In this document: positions 26,965 to 36,373 of the stretch, piece after piece | Layout of the letters: every line of letters starts with the position of its first letter | How positions within the stretch are numbered: the first letter of the stretch is position 1 | DNA from: Leptospira brenneri | GTDB lineage: Bacteria; Spirochaetota; Leptospiria; Leptospirales; Leptospiraceae | Reading direction: 5' to 3' | DNA: 64,000 bases | Assembly: GCF_002812125.1 (NCBI RefSeq) | Contig: NZ_NPDQ01000006.1 | Span: 124,001-188,000 of the forward strand | The notes under the pieces: model-generated | What the model was told of the DNA's origin: nothing | The model's database searches: none | What the model saw: only the letters and a program-made list of their open reading frames with translations | Program-made: the position numbers and the translations under genes

Positions 26965-28044
26965 ATGAAGATACTTCTGTATTTCCTTTCCCCTTTGAGT
27001 TTGTTGTACCGCTTTTTGTTTTGGTGGCAACAGCGAAGGATATCATCGTTTCGTCTTCCTGATGTTTTAGTCATTAGCGTTGGAAATCTCACAGTAGGGG
27101 GAACTGGCAAAACTCCATTTGTTCAGTATCTTGTTAGGTTTTTTCAGAAAGTTTATCCTAGTTATGCAATCACAATCTTATCTCGTGGTTATAAGGCAGA
27201 AAAAAGTAGGGAAGGTGCAATCTTACCGGATGGTTTGGATCCAAAATCATTTGGTGATGAACCAAGCCAACACAAAGAAATGTTCTCTGACATACAGGTA
27301 ATGATTGGTCGGGATAGAAAAAAATCTTTTCTTTTATACAATCAGATTCGATCCAAAAAACATATTGTGATTTTAGATGATGGGTTCCAACACAAAGCCC
27401 TATATCGTGACTTTGATTTTGTTTTATTGGATACAAATTCACCGTTTGGAAATGGGTTTACGATCCCATTGGGTTTTTTAAGAGAACCAGTGAGTCATAT
27501 CAAAAGAGCAAGTGCGATTGTATTTACAAAGTTAACTCCTAGAAATAGGGAAAATTTAGTCCGATACAAAAAAACATTGCAGAAATTAGAAGTATCTATT
27601 CCCGTTTTTGATTCTGAATTCAAATCTTCTGTGTTGGAAGTTAAATTTGATTCTAACTTAGCCACGAAACCTTTTCAGTCAAAATTAGATTCGAAATACT
27701 TTTTAGTGACAGGTGTAGGGAATCCAAAACATGTTTATGAAACTGCAAAATCTAGTTTGTTATCAGAAAACATTCGAACAAAATTTTTCCCTGATCATTT
27801 TGAATTTACTGAACCTACCTTGTTATCTCTACTCAATGAAATCCTAGACGATGAGATATTGGTAACCACCGAGAAAGATTGGATTAAAATGAAAACTAAT
27901 ACTGTTTTTTTAAAAGAACTAAAAGAGAAAAACGTGAAGGTACTCTTACTTGTGATTCAGGTATCTGTTCATGAGGATCATGGGATAAAATCTATGTTAG
28001 CTGGTCTCGTTTCCACATACGAAGTAAAAAACGGTCTGGTTTGA
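26965..28044 (+). CDS. lpxK: Tetraacyldisaccharide 4'-kinase
   Basis: 359 residues. It phosphorylates the 4' position of the lipid A disaccharide at the inner membrane. An N-terminal hydrophobic segment anchors it. The P-loop reads SVGNLTVGGTGKTPF, followed by LSRGYK, GDEPSQH and VILDDGFQH, all LpxK hallmarks. It starts 27 nt after hisE. The 3' end overlaps the convergent mnmC2-type gene by 53 bp, an unusually long coding overlap. Confidence 0.93.
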   Translation: MKILLYFLSPLSLLYRFLFWWQQRRISSFRLPDVLVISVGNLTVGGTGKTPFVQYLVRFFQKVYPSYAITILSRGYKAEKSREGAILPDGLDPKSFGDEPSQHKEMFSDIQVMIGRDRKKSFLLYNQIRSKKHIVILDDGFQHKALYRDFDFVLLDTNSPFGNGFTIPLGFLREPVSHIKRASAIVFTKLTPRNRENLVRYKKTLQKLEVSIPVFDSEFKSSVLEVKFDSNLATKPFQSKLDSKYFLVTGVGNPKHVYETAKSSLLSENIRTKFFPDHFEFTEPTLLSLLNEILDDEILVTTEKDWIKMKTNTVFLKELKEKNVKVLLLVIQVSVHEDHGIKSMLAGLVSTYEVKNGLV

Positions 28045-29185
28045 GAGATTTCAGAATTTTTTCTGATACAGGACTTTCTTCTTCCAGGACCGATGAAACC
28101 AAAATTTCGGCAGCATATAAAGAGTGGGTTAGTCCACGTGATCCAAGTCCATTGAGTATTCCCACTCTTTCAAAGTAAGGAATTTTAATTTTTTTTCCAT
28201 CTTTCCTTAATGAATTTTGGTATTTTACTGATAAATCCATCTTAGATAGGTTGGGTAATTTTCCAACAATGGGATGACGATCTTGGGATTGGGTTCTGTA
28301 ACTCACTCTAGTTTGCAGCAAACGAGGGTTTAATGGCTCCCATTCAGAAAATAATTTTGGCAATCTTTCGGATAAATCCTTCCACATGGATTCCGATTCT
28401 TCAGGTCTTGGTTCTGGTTCCAGTTTGAATTCATCAAAGGTTGCACCTAAAACTTGATGGCCTTGGATGGGTGCGGTTAGGTAGTCACCGTACAGAATAC
28501 CAAATGAATTTGTTGGACTTTGTTCTGGAATTTTTAAGATTTGTCCACGTACTTTCTTTAACGGTAACCAATTTGATTTGGGATCATCTGAAAATTGGTA
28601 CCCTTGGCTAAGGAAAAGGTAATCGCATTGAATCTCCCCTTGGGAAGTTTTACATAGAATTTTGGAATCTTTATCTGACTCTTCCCATGTTAGTAACTGA
28701 CAATTGTATTTTGTTTCAGCATTGGTTAATGATACGATTTCTTTTGTAAGTTTAACGGGAGATACGGATTTTCCATTCGGAAAAAAGAGGGCTTTTGCAC
28801 CAGAGATCGGTTCCATTTCTTCTTTCGCTACTTGTTCTACAATTTGATGAGAACTGATTGCATGAGAGTACCGATCGTAAGATGATTCAGTATCCATCAG
28901 AAAGTAAATTCCATTGGCATGAGGAACTAAATCTTGTAATTGAAACTTCTCCCAGATAGATAAAAAATATAAAAAAGCATTTAAGGAGAATTCGGATTCA
29001 GCTGTTTTGTGTTTGGTGAGGAAAGGATATACTACACCAATAGGATTCCCGCTTGCATGAAGGGCTGGCCCCATATCAGAATCAATTAAAATGGTTTTGA
29101 TGTTTCTTTTTTTTAATGCAAGGCAAATGCTCGCACCTGCAATTCCTGCTCCCACAACCAACGCAGTTTTTTCTTGAATGCTCAT
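27992..29185 (-). CDS. FAD-dependent tRNA-U34 oxidoreductase (stand-alone MnmC C-terminal domain)
   Basis: 397 residues with a DAO-type FAD fold: VVGAGIAGASICLALKKR (GxGxxG at 12-17) and a late GILNGLGSRGLTHSLYAAE. Together with the methyltransferase gene 7 nt upstream this matches the two halves of MnmC: the FAD domain removes the carboxymethyl group from cmnm5(s2)U34 in tRNA and the partner then methylates the amine. Here the halves are separate proteins. The last 53 bp overlap the lpxK end on the other strand. Confidence 0.85.
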   Translation of the reverse strand: MSIQEKTALVVGAGIAGASICLALKKRNIKTILIDSDMGPALHASGNPIGVVYPFLTKHKTAESEFSLNAFLYFLSIWEKFQLQDLVPHANGIYFLMDTESSYDRYSHAISSHQIVEQVAKEEMEPISGAKALFFPNGKSVSPVKLTKEIVSLTNAETKYNCQLLTWEESDKDSKILCKTSQGEIQCDYLFLSQGYQFSDDPKSNWLPLKKVRGQILKIPEQSPTNSFGILYGDYLTAPIQGHQVLGATFDEFKLEPEPRPEESESMWKDLSERLPKLFSEWEPLNPRLLQTRVSYRTQSQDRHPIVGKLPNLSKMDLSVKYQNSLRKDGKKIKIPYFERVGILNGLGSRGLTHSLYAAEILVSSVLEEESPVSEKILKSLKPDRFLLRMWKRDQLT

Positions 29186-29192
29186 TTTTTCA

Positions 29193-29936
29193 TTACTTCA
29201 GAAAACCAGAAATCATCTCTCGTTTTCGACCAAACCCTTTTTTCTTTTCTACTAGGAATCCAAGTTCGGTGAGACTTCTTCGTAAAAAACCAGCAGAGGA
29301 GAAGGTTGCAAAACTTGTGCCCGATATGGATTTTTGACGTACAAGGTTTAAGGTATCTTGGGACCACATATCAGGATTTTTTCCTGGAGAAAATCCATCA
29401 AAATACCAAGCATGAATGATAGGAAAACTCGGAAGGCAAATTTGGATGTCACCAAAATATACTTTTAATGAAAACTGTGCGCCGTTAGTTTTGTGGTGCC
29501 AAACATAAGTCCAGGTGTTTTTTGTGTTGTCATTTTCCCAAATATCTTTGGCAGATTCATAAGAATGAATTAGTTCTGGAAACCAGAGGTTTTTGTCCGG
29601 ATAACTTTGATTTAATGTAAATAAGATCTCTGCAGCTAAAGGATAACCTTCCAAACTGATAAATTCCATCGATTTTGGGTTTTGTAAGGACGTCCAATTT
29701 TCCAAAGCCACAAACAAATTCAGTCCTGATCCAAATCCTAGTTCACCAATCCGAAATACAGTCTGGTCATCATCTTTAATCTTGGATTCAATTTCGTTTC
29801 CGTTAAAAAAAACATAATTCGATTCTTCCCAGCCACCTTGTTTTGAAAAATATACATCATCAAATAAAAGAGAAACAGGGACACCCTCTTTGAATTCAAT
29901 ATTCTTATCCGAGTGATCTGAAGGTCTTTTTTCCAT
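29193..29936 (-). CDS. tRNA 5-methylaminomethyl-2-thiouridine methyltransferase (MnmD/MnmC1 type)
   Basis: 247 residues, PF05430 (DUF752) type. SAM-binding region: RIGELGFGSGLNLFVALE; later signatures are WYFDGFSPGKNPDMWS and TFSSAGFLRRSLTELGF. It makes mnm5(s2)U34 by N-methylation in the tRNA wobble position. It is followed after 7 nt by the FAD oxidoreductase, so the pair reproduces a split MnmC. Upstream lies a repeat-rich gap and then flhF on the other strand. Confidence 0.9.
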   Translation of the reverse strand: MEKRPSDHSDKNIEFKEGVPVSLLFDDVYFSKQGGWEESNYVFFNGNEIESKIKDDDQTVFRIGELGFGSGLNLFVALENWTSLQNPKSMEFISLEGYPLAAEILFTLNQSYPDKNLWFPELIHSYESAKDIWENDNTKNTWTYVWHHKTNGAQFSLKVYFGDIQICLPSFPIIHAWYFDGFSPGKNPDMWSQDTLNLVRQKSISGTSFATFSSAGFLRRSLTELGFLVEKKKGFGRKREMISGFLK

Positions 29937-30350
29937 AGATGAAAACTATTTCCCAGTTTCTAGCCCTCACTTCACTTGGAAACCGAATCTCGAAGCCGAC
30001 TTGGTGTAAAAAGTAAGTCACTTACCTTTTGCATCTGGTTTCCATGATAATTCGCTTTCCTTTGTAATCATCTTTCTTTCGAAACCGACTTTCCAACGAA
30101 ACTCGTTTACCAAATGGATCCCCTCACTTTCGAAACCCCGTTTCCAAAGTAAGCCAATCCCTAAGTTAACTCACTTACCAAAGTAAGTGACTCACCCAAT
30201 TTCCCATTCATCCCGATCCATATCGCTTCCATGAATACTCCCTCTATATCCAACACCCACCGATCCTCCTTGAATTTATTATGTCTCATAAAAAAGACTT
30301 TCCAAATTGAGGGTACTCTTCATATTTTTCCCAGGTTCGGGGGCGATTCT
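29937..30350. other. Non-coding, repeat-rich divergent region mnmD/flhF
   Basis: 414 bp with no convincing gene; the flhF frame is open from 30231 but the flhF domain starts at 30351. It holds three copies of TCGAARCC (29990, 30079, 30130), two of which extend to TCGAARCCGACTT; a perfect palindrome GTAAGTCACTTAC (30013-30025); and an 8-bp inverted repeat TCACTTAC/GTAAGTGA (30171-30178, 30183-30190) with a CAAA loop. CACTT and GGAAACC/GGTTTCC words recur through it. No clear sigma-28 promoter was seen. Confidence 0.6.
30171..30190. repeat. 8-bp perfect inverted repeat with 4-nt loop
   Basis: TCACTTAC, loop CAAA, GTAAGTGA. It shares the GTAAGT half-site with the 13-bp palindrome at 30013-30025, so the two may bind the same protein. 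No T-run is adjacent, which argues against a terminator. Confidence 0.5.
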
Positions 30351-31691
30351 ATGGATTTTGTAAAAATCCGAGGTAAAGACTTACAAGACTGCATCATGCA
30401 GATGAAGATGAAATACGGTCCAGAGGCACATCTCTATGACCAAAGAGTGATCACGGAAGGTGGACTCTTTGGAACGGGACTTATGGCTCAAAGGATGTAT
30501 GAAATCGATGTGGGTGTTCCCGAAAAACAAAATTCCAAAGAGAGAATTGAACGTAAGTTAAAAGATCTCAAAGAACTCATCAAACAAAAACAAAGAACAG
30601 ATTCCCTTCCTGAGTCAGGCTTAGTCGAAATTGGATCCAAAAACCAATCTGCGGTGGGAGGAGGGAATCTCTCCGTTCGCAAAAAAAATATCGATGCGGT
30701 TCGTCCTTTTTCGGAGCGTCGTCGCAGACAGAACCCCGCTGTCTATGAAATCGAAGCTCTAGATGAAAGACCAGTCGGCCTTTCTCTTGCCGAAGCAAAA
30801 GAATCCTTTCTGGAAGTTCCGCAAGTAGCCAAACCACAGGTTCCAGAAAGACATCCTCATATCCAAAAAATCATCGATCGTTTGTTAAACGAAGGTATGT
30901 CTTCTGGGTTTTTAGAAGAAATGGCAGTCGCTCTCGAACGTAGATTGTCTGCTGTGGATCTCACTCGTTATGCCAATGTTACGGATAAGGCAGTGGCTTA
31001 TTTAGAAGAAAGGATTCAAATTGACTCTGATCTTTTTAGTGGAACCCCTCGCGGAAAACGAAAGGTAATTTTCTTTGTGGGTCCAACTGGATCCGGGAAA
31101 ACGACATCCATTGCGAAATTGGCAGCTAAGTACAGTTTGCACATGGGGAAAAAAGTTTCCCTTTACACAACGGACAATTACCGAATTGCTGCGATTGACC
31201 AGTTGAAGTTTTATGCGGATGCAATGGGCCTTCCTTTTTATGCGGCCAAAGATTTGAGAAAATGGAAGGAGACCATTCTTCGAGATGGATCCGAACTCAT
31301 TTTGGTAGATACGGCTGGTTATTCACACAGAAAGTCCGAAAACCTGGAAAAACTTCAGGAATTCTACCAAGTATTTGGGGAAAAGGATTATATCGAAACA
31401 GTCTTAGTGCTTTCCTCCACTGTATCAAAAGACAATGCACTCGCAGTTGCAAACGCGTATGAGACGGTCGGATACAAAAGAATTTTATTAACGAAGCTAG
31501 ATGAAGCAGAATTTTTAGGTTCTGTAGTGGAATTGGCCGATACTATTCACAGGGAATTCGCATTCTTAAGTGTGGGGCAGGATGTTCCTTTTGATATCCT
31601 AAATGCCTCGAAAAAACTTCTTGCCGAATGTGTGATTTTTCCGGAAAAATTGAAAGGGATAGCGGGGGAGGTCTTCGAAAAGACCGTGTAA
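30351..31691 (+). CDS. flhF: Flagellar biosynthesis GTPase FlhF
   Basis: 446 residues from ATG 30351; the start at 30231 adds 40 residues that do not look like FlhF. The N-terminal [19 protein letters not shown] is the usual B-domain opening, then a basic linker to about 175, and the SRP-type GTPase NG domain with [15 protein letters not shown] (about 243-257), [10 protein letters not shown] and [10 protein letters not shown]. FlhF places the flagellar base at the pole and sets position with FlhG. In Leptospira this fits one periplasmic flagellum per cell end. It is first in the flagellar run. Confidence 0.95.
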   Translation: MDFVKIRGKDLQDCIMQMKMKYGPEAHLYDQRVITEGGLFGTGLMAQRMYEIDVGVPEKQNSKERIERKLKDLKELIKQKQRTDSLPESGLVEIGSKNQSAVGGGNLSVRKKNIDAVRPFSERRRRQNPAVYEIEALDERPVGLSLAEAKESFLEVPQVAKPQVPERHPHIQKIIDRLLNEGMSSGFLEEMAVALERRLSAVDLTRYANVTDKAVAYLEERIQIDSDLFSGTPRGKRKVIFFVGPTGSGKTTSIAKLAAKYSLHMGKKVSLYTTDNYRIAAIDQLKFYADAMGLPFYAAKDLRKWKETILRDGSELILVDTAGYSHRKSENLEKLQEFYQVFGEKDYIETVLVLSSTVSKDNALAVANAYETVGYKRILLTKLDEAEFLGSVVELADTIHREFAFLSVGQDVPFDILNASKKLLAECVIFPEKLKGIAGEVFEKTV

Positions 31692-31725
31692 CCAACTTCG
31701 TTATCCTTACGACCTAGGGGTAACG

Positions 31726-32649
31726 ATGGACCAAGCTGCAAATCTTAGAAAGCTCACTGAAACTGGTACTGGATTAAAACTTGTTCAACCCCAGGATGCA
31801 GTCAAAAAAACCAAAATCATCGCTGTGGCTTCTGGCAAAGGTGGTGTGGGCAAAAGTACTGTATCCGTTAATCTTGCTATCTCTATTGCAAAGACGGGAC
31901 TCAAAGTTTTAATCTTTGATGGTGACTTAGGTCTTGCGAACGTAAACGTTCTTCTTGGGATCATTCCGAAATATAATTTATACCATGTGGTGAAAGGCCA
32001 CAAATCTCTCAAAGATATCGTCATCTCTACTCCTGAAGGTGTGGACATCATCGCAGGAGCTTCTGGGTACTCTCAACTTGCCAATCTCAATGAAACACAA
32101 AGAAACAATCTAATCAAAGGATTTGCGGAGCTAGATCGATATGATGTGATGATCATTGATACAGGTGCTGGGATCTCTGCCAATGTCATTGGTCTTGTGA
32201 TGCCTGCTGATGAAGTGGTAGTGGTCACAACACCAGAACCTACTTCGATTACGGATTCTTATGGTCTGATCAAATCCATTGTCTCCCAATCCAAAGACAA
32301 AAATCTCAAAATCATCGTCAACCGAGTGCGTTCTGCCATTGAAGGGAAAAAAGTAGCAGACCGAGTCATTGATATCTCTGGTCAATTTTTAGAAGTCCAG
32401 GTAGAAAATTTGGGGTTTATTTTCCAAGATGAAGAGGTCGAGAAGTCGATTCGGGAACAAAAACCATTTATCATCGGGGCTCCTCGCTCGAAAGCCGCAG
32501 CTTGTCTCACTCGTGTCACTCATACCCTCTTACAAACAGAAGGTGGATATGATGATGAAGAAGGTCTTACCGGTTTCTTCAAAAAATTCTTTAGCTTCGT
32601 AGACTTCAAAGAGAAGGAAATGGATGAGAAGATGGAGGAAGACAACTAA
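31726..32649 (+). CDS. flhG: MinD-like ATPase FlhG (YlxH)
   Basis: 307 residues. The deviant Walker [17 protein letters not shown] starts near residue 37, then [15 protein letters not shown] and IIDTGAGIS give the MinD/ParA fold. The N-terminal stretch ([10 protein letters not shown]) corresponds to the short activator helix that stimulates FlhF GTPase activity in known systems. FlhG limits flagellar number. It follows flhF by 34 nt and abuts the next gene with its stop. Confidence 0.93.
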   Translation: MDQAANLRKLTETGTGLKLVQPQDAVKKTKIIAVASGKGGVGKSTVSVNLAISIAKTGLKVLIFDGDLGLANVNVLLGIIPKYNLYHVVKGHKSLKDIVISTPEGVDIIAGASGYSQLANLNETQRNNLIKGFAELDRYDVMIIDTGAGISANVIGLVMPADEVVVVTTPEPTSITDSYGLIKSIVSQSKDKNLKIIVNRVRSAIEGKKVADRVIDISGQFLEVQVENLGFIFQDEEVEKSIREQKPFIIGAPRSKAAACLTRVTHTLLQTEGGYDDEEGLTGFFKKFFSFVDFKEKEMDEKMEEDN

Positions 32650-33123
32650 GTGCAGATAGGATTCATACTAGGATTTGCGATCCTAGGAGCAATCATTAGT
32701 TCTATCTGTGGTTTCCTTGTGGGAAACCGCCTTGGTTATATCTTTTTTGTCTCTCTCATTTCCACATTTGCTTTCGGCGGTTTGGGATTTGGAGTTTTTA
32801 CTGTATTACAAAAGAAAGTCCCTGAGTTTTTAGAGTTCTTATCTGTATTTTCTATTGGTGGATTTGGTGGGGAAAGCCATGCGGAAGATCTTGACCAGGA
32901 CCATGGAAGTATGGACTCTTTTCGGTCTGAGTCTACGGGATCTGACGACTTTGGTGTTCAACCGGTCGGGGATGCCGCAATGGATGCCAAACTTGCTATG
33001 GCGAAATCTGGAAAATTCGGAGATCATATCATTGTGGATAAAATTGCGATCAAAAACGAGCCAAAACTCATGGCAGAGGCCATTCGTACCATGATGGCTA
33101 AGGATGATCCCCAAGACGGCTGA
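32650..33123 (+). CDS. Membrane protein of unknown function in flagellar operon
   Basis: 157 residues from GTG 32650, immediately after the flhG stop. Two hydrophobic segments (about 3-25 and 31-54) are followed by a hydrophilic, Asp/Ser-rich part. There is no recognised domain. The tight link to flhG and position before fliA suggest a role in flagellar assembly or membrane attachment of this machinery, by context only. Confidence 0.75.
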   Translation: MQIGFILGFAILGAIISSICGFLVGNRLGYIFFVSLISTFAFGGLGFGVFTVLQKKVPEFLEFLSVFSIGGFGGESHAEDLDQDHGSMDSFRSESTGSDDFGVQPVGDAAMDAKLAMAKSGKFGDHIIVDKIAIKNEPKLMAEAIRTMMAKDDPQDG

Positions 33124-33138
33124 AAAATTACTGTTTTT

Positions 33139-33162
33139 AGAGGACATAAGAAAAAATCCTCT
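33139..33162 (+). terminator. Weak hairpin before fliA
   Basis: AGAGGA (33139-33144) and TCCTCT (33157-33162) could pair across a 12-nt A-rich loop. It lies in the 102-bp gap between the membrane protein gene and fliA. The stem is short, so attenuation or a partial stop between flhG and fliA is only a possibility. Confidence 0.25.
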
Positions 33163-33225
33163 TGTAATTTCTCTTTCTTTACGATTTTTTCTATAAAGTA
33201 AAGAGATTCCGTACCTCGGTTCCCT

Positions 33226-34026
33226 ATGTCAAGATTGCTAGACAAATACAATCAGTTTGATGAGACAGATCTTTGGAAACAATACCGCGTCAAAAAGGAT
33301 GCGGAGATCCGAAGTTACCTTGTTGAAAAATATTCACCTCTCGTCAAACATGTGGCAGGGCGAATTGCAATTGGTATGCCTCAAAATGTTGAGTTTGAAG
33401 ATCTCGTCAGTTATGGCGTTTTCGGTCTGTTAGACGCCATTGAGAAATTCGATCCTTCTCGCGAAATTAAATTTAAAACTTATGCCATGACCCGGATTCG
33501 GGGATCAATTTTTGACGAACTTAGAAGTGTGGACTGGATCCCACGGTCCATCCGTCAAAAAGCAAAACAGTTAGAAAACATCATTGCCATGCTTGAGAAC
33601 AAGGAAGGCAAAAAAGTAGATGATGAAGAGATCGCGAAAGAACTCGGCGTCTCTATGGAAGAATACAATTCGCTACTCGCAAAACTTTCTGGAACCTCTC
33701 TAGTATCTTTAAATGATATTTGGTTTCTCGGTGATGAGAACGATGAAGTTTCCTTTATGGAAACTTTGGAATCTCCGATGAATATGAACCCAGACAATAT
33801 CATCGAAAAAGAAGAAATCAAAAACGTAATCGTAGAAGCCATCCAGTCATTACCAGAAAAAGAAAAGAAAGTTATCGTACTTTATTATTATGAAGACCTC
33901 ACACTCAAAGAAATTGGTGAGGTTTTGGAAGTTACGGAATCTAGGATTTCGCAACTTCATACAAAAGCAGTCGCAAGACTTCGTAGTAAACTCTCCAAAG
34001 TAAAATCCGCGATCCAAAAAAGGTAA
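33226..34026 (+). CDS. fliA: RNA polymerase sigma factor for flagellar operons (sigma-28, FliA/WhiG)
   Basis: 266 residues. Region 2 includes [36 protein letters not shown] and [24 protein letters not shown], the signature of the FliA/WhiG group. Region 4 has [37 protein letters not shown]. It should direct RNA polymerase to late flagellar and chemotaxis promoters. The FliA type is well supported by sequence and by the flhF/flhG context. It ends 6 nt before the DUF342 gene. Confidence 0.95.
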   Translation: MSRLLDKYNQFDETDLWKQYRVKKDAEIRSYLVEKYSPLVKHVAGRIAIGMPQNVEFEDLVSYGVFGLLDAIEKFDPSREIKFKTYAMTRIRGSIFDELRSVDWIPRSIRQKAKQLENIIAMLENKEGKKVDDEEIAKELGVSMEEYNSLLAKLSGTSLVSLNDIWFLGDENDEVSFMETLESPMNMNPDNIIEKEEIKNVIVEAIQSLPEKEKKVIVLYYYEDLTLKEIGEVLEVTESRISQLHTKAVARLRSKLSKVKSAIQKR

Positions 34027-34032
34027 TTAGAA

Positions 34033-36024
34033 ATGTCACTCACTGAATTTCTTACAGAGGAACTGAAAGAGTTCGATCGTAAGGAAAAAGAACAAGTGGA
34101 AGTCATTGCCGATACCATAGAAGAGTGTCTGGCAATTGCTTCAGCACATTTGGGCCGTAAGGTTCATGAAATTGATTATACTGTTTTAAAAAGAGGGAAA
34201 AAATCTCTCTTTTTCTCGGAACCCTATCATATCCGTGCTTCCATCATTCCCGATGATTTATTATTGGATGAACTCAGTCTTCTTGATGAACACCTAACTG
34301 GCGGTAGTGGTAAATTAGTTTCAAAAGAACTAAAAGAACTAGTTACTCCTAAAAATAAAGACGGTCGGGTCACTGTTAAAATTTATAGAACTGGTGTTTT
34401 TGTTACCATTTATCCTCCGAGTGGGGAAGGCCTTGCCATGTCCATGGCAGACGTTTCTAAAAAACTTTCCTTTCGTGGTGTTGCGGGTGTAGATCAAAAC
34501 CTCATTAACAAAATAATTAAAGAGAAGAAAGGAGAACCAGTCCTTATCTCCAATCAAAAACCGAAAGCAGGAAATGACTCGAGTTGCAACGTAGAAATTG
34601 CGCAAGAGAATATGCGGGCTTTTGTGACCGTGTTCCCTGCAAGACCAGGTGGTCGTGATTTAGAAGTTTCTGATATAGTGGCCGCCCTCAAAGGGATGGG
34701 TGTGGCCCATGGTCTGAAAGAAGATGAAATTCGTAAATCCTTGGAAGATGACATTCACAACAAACCATTTATTGGTGCGGAAGGTGATTTCCCTGTGAAT
34801 GGGAAAAATGCTGAAATCAAATACTATGTTCGCACGGAAAAGAAAATTAATTTCAAGGAAGATCAGTCTGGTCGTGTTGACTACAAAGACTTAGATATGA
34901 TTGAAAACGTTGTCGTGGGACAACTGTTAGCCGAAAAACTTCCCGCCGAAAAAGGAAAGTTCGGACGTAACTTATTTGGGATGGTATTACCTGCTAAAGA
35001 TGGTTTGGATACCGAACTCAAACAAGGGAAAGGTACTATTTTATCGGAAGATAAAATGCGTCTGACAGCAGAAGTCAACGGTCAGGTGTTGTATGCAGCC
35101 GGAAGGCTCTCTGTCGAAACAGTTTACCGAATCAATGGAGACGTGGGTGTCCGAACAGGAAATGTTACCTTCCTTGGATCCATCATCATTACAGGAAACG
35201 TAGAGGATAATTATTCGGTAAAAGCTGCCGGTAATATTGAAATTTATGGAACCGTCCAAAAGGCGATCGTTGAAGCGGATGGGGATATCATTGTCCGCCA
35301 AGGGGTGACGGGAAGGGAAGAGGCTCGCGTCGAATCTACAGGCGGAAACATTGTCGCCAAGTTCATCCAGAACGCCACTTGCATCACGGAAAAGGATATC
35401 ATTGTCCAAGAAGGAATTCTACATTCGCATTTGATGGCCGGGGGAAAAATTTCCTGTAAAGGAAAGCGGGGCCAAATCGTGGGCGGAACCATCCAAGCGG
35501 CCCAACTCGTTTCTGCAAAAATCATCGGATCACAAGCTAACCCACAAACCGATCTCATCGTTGGTAACAATCCAAAGATTCTCAAACAGATCCAGGAATA
35601 CGAAGAGAAACGAAAAGAGAACCAGGACAAACTGGACCAACTGACAAAAACTATGCGCACGCTCAAGGCAAGAAAAGATGCTGATCCGGCCAGTTTTACT
35701 TCTGAACAGGATGCTCATTTGCAGAAATTAGAAGCTGGGACCAAAAAACTCGAAAAGCGAATTGCAGAAGCAGGGAAGGACATCCAAACCCTTACCGAGT
35801 ATATGGATGAACAGGCTGCCAGTGGCCGTATTTCGGTCGAGAAGACCATTTTCCCGGGTGTTACCATTCGCATTCGCAATGCTGAGTTCAAACTCCGCCA
35901 CGAGACCAAAGCTAAGACTTTTTACGAAGAAGAGGCCCAGGTCCGCAGTATGCCATACGAAGATCCAGACGAACAGAAAAATGACTGGAGAAAAAAGAGA
36001 GGGCGTGGTAAGTCTAAGAATTAG
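34033..36024 (+). CDS. FapA-family (DUF342) flagellar assembly protein
   Basis: 663 residues. An N-terminal region with KH/jag-N-like sequence (about 20-70: [16 protein letters not shown]) is followed by the DUF342 core: [14 protein letters not shown], then a repetitive beta-helix ([31 protein letters not shown]) up to about 510 and a charged coiled coil ([14 protein letters not shown]). FapA was linked to flagellar assembly and localisation in other bacteria. The position just behind fliA agrees. It is long for the family because of the N-terminal extension. Confidence 0.88.
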   Translation: MSLTEFLTEELKEFDRKEKEQVEVIADTIEECLAIASAHLGRKVHEIDYTVLKRGKKSLFFSEPYHIRASIIPDDLLLDELSLLDEHLTGGSGKLVSKELKELVTPKNKDGRVTVKIYRTGVFVTIYPPSGEGLAMSMADVSKKLSFRGVAGVDQNLINKIIKEKKGEPVLISNQKPKAGNDSSCNVEIAQENMRAFVTVFPARPGGRDLEVSDIVAALKGMGVAHGLKEDEIRKSLEDDIHNKPFIGAEGDFPVNGKNAEIKYYVRTEKKINFKEDQSGRVDYKDLDMIENVVVGQLLAEKLPAEKGKFGRNLFGMVLPAKDGLDTELKQGKGTILSEDKMRLTAEVNGQVLYAAGRLSVETVYRINGDVGVRTGNVTFLGSIIITGNVEDNYSVKAAGNIEIYGTVQKAIVEADGDIIVRQGVTGREEARVESTGGNIVAKFIQNATCITEKDIIVQEGILHSHLMAGGKISCKGKRGQIVGGTIQAAQLVSAKIIGSQANPQTDLIVGNNPKILKQIQEYEEKRKENQDKLDQLTKTMRTLKARKDADPASFTSEQDAHLQKLEAGTKKLEKRIAEAGKDIQTLTEYMDEQAASGRISVEKTIFPGVTIRIRNAEFKLRHETKAKTFYEEEAQVRSMPYEDPDEQKNDWRKKRGRGKSKN

Positions 36025-36035
36025 GAGGGCTTTCT

Positions 36036-36326
36036 ATGATTCTCAACGAAAACTTTGCGAGTCTTGCCCACCACTACGATTTTGCACGTAGGGCCCAGGC
36101 CGAAAATCCCTTCACCCATCAAAACCAGGTGGTGGAATTGCAAAAGGTTGTGATCCAAACCCAAAACCGAGCACAAACGGTTCCCGAAGCAAAGTCGGGT
36201 AATCAAAGTTCGGCGGCTAAACCGAAACAAGATAAAGAAAATTCGGTTTATGCTTATTCGAAAGAGGGAGTCATTTATGATCGCCCTAGTTTCGAAAGAG
36301 GATCTCGTTTTGATTTAAAAGCTTAA
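36036..36326 (+). CDS. Small hydrophilic protein in flagellar operon
   Basis: 96 residues with GGAGGG before the ATG at good spacing. It is polar, Gln-rich, without signal peptide or membrane segment, and the C-terminal half is low-complexity (SSAAKPKQDKEN). No family is recognised. It sits between the FapA-like gene (11 nt) and the membrane-anchored protein (47 nt), so it belongs to the same transcript. Confidence 0.65.
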   Translation: MILNENFASLAHHYDFARRAQAENPFTHQNQVVELQKVVIQTQNRAQTVPEAKSGNQSSAAKPKQDKENSVYAYSKEGVIYDRPSFERGSRFDLKA

Positions 36327-36373
36327 AGCACTCACTTCGGAATGTTGTTGGAAATGTTCTGTAGGAGAGCGAC

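Noticed and set aside
29937..30230. CRISPR-like array
   Set aside because: Repeats are short (8-13 bp), unevenly spaced (89 and 51 bp) and not followed by regular spacers; no cas genes nearby.
30231..30350. Upstream extension of flhF (40 extra residues from ATG 30231)
   Set aside because: The residues are Ser/Thr-rich and unlike FlhF, while the sequence from 30351 matches the usual FlhF N-terminus.
35244..35666. 140-codon minus-strand frame inside the FapA-like gene
   Set aside because: Antisense shadow of a repetitive coding region, without ribosome-binding site or family features.
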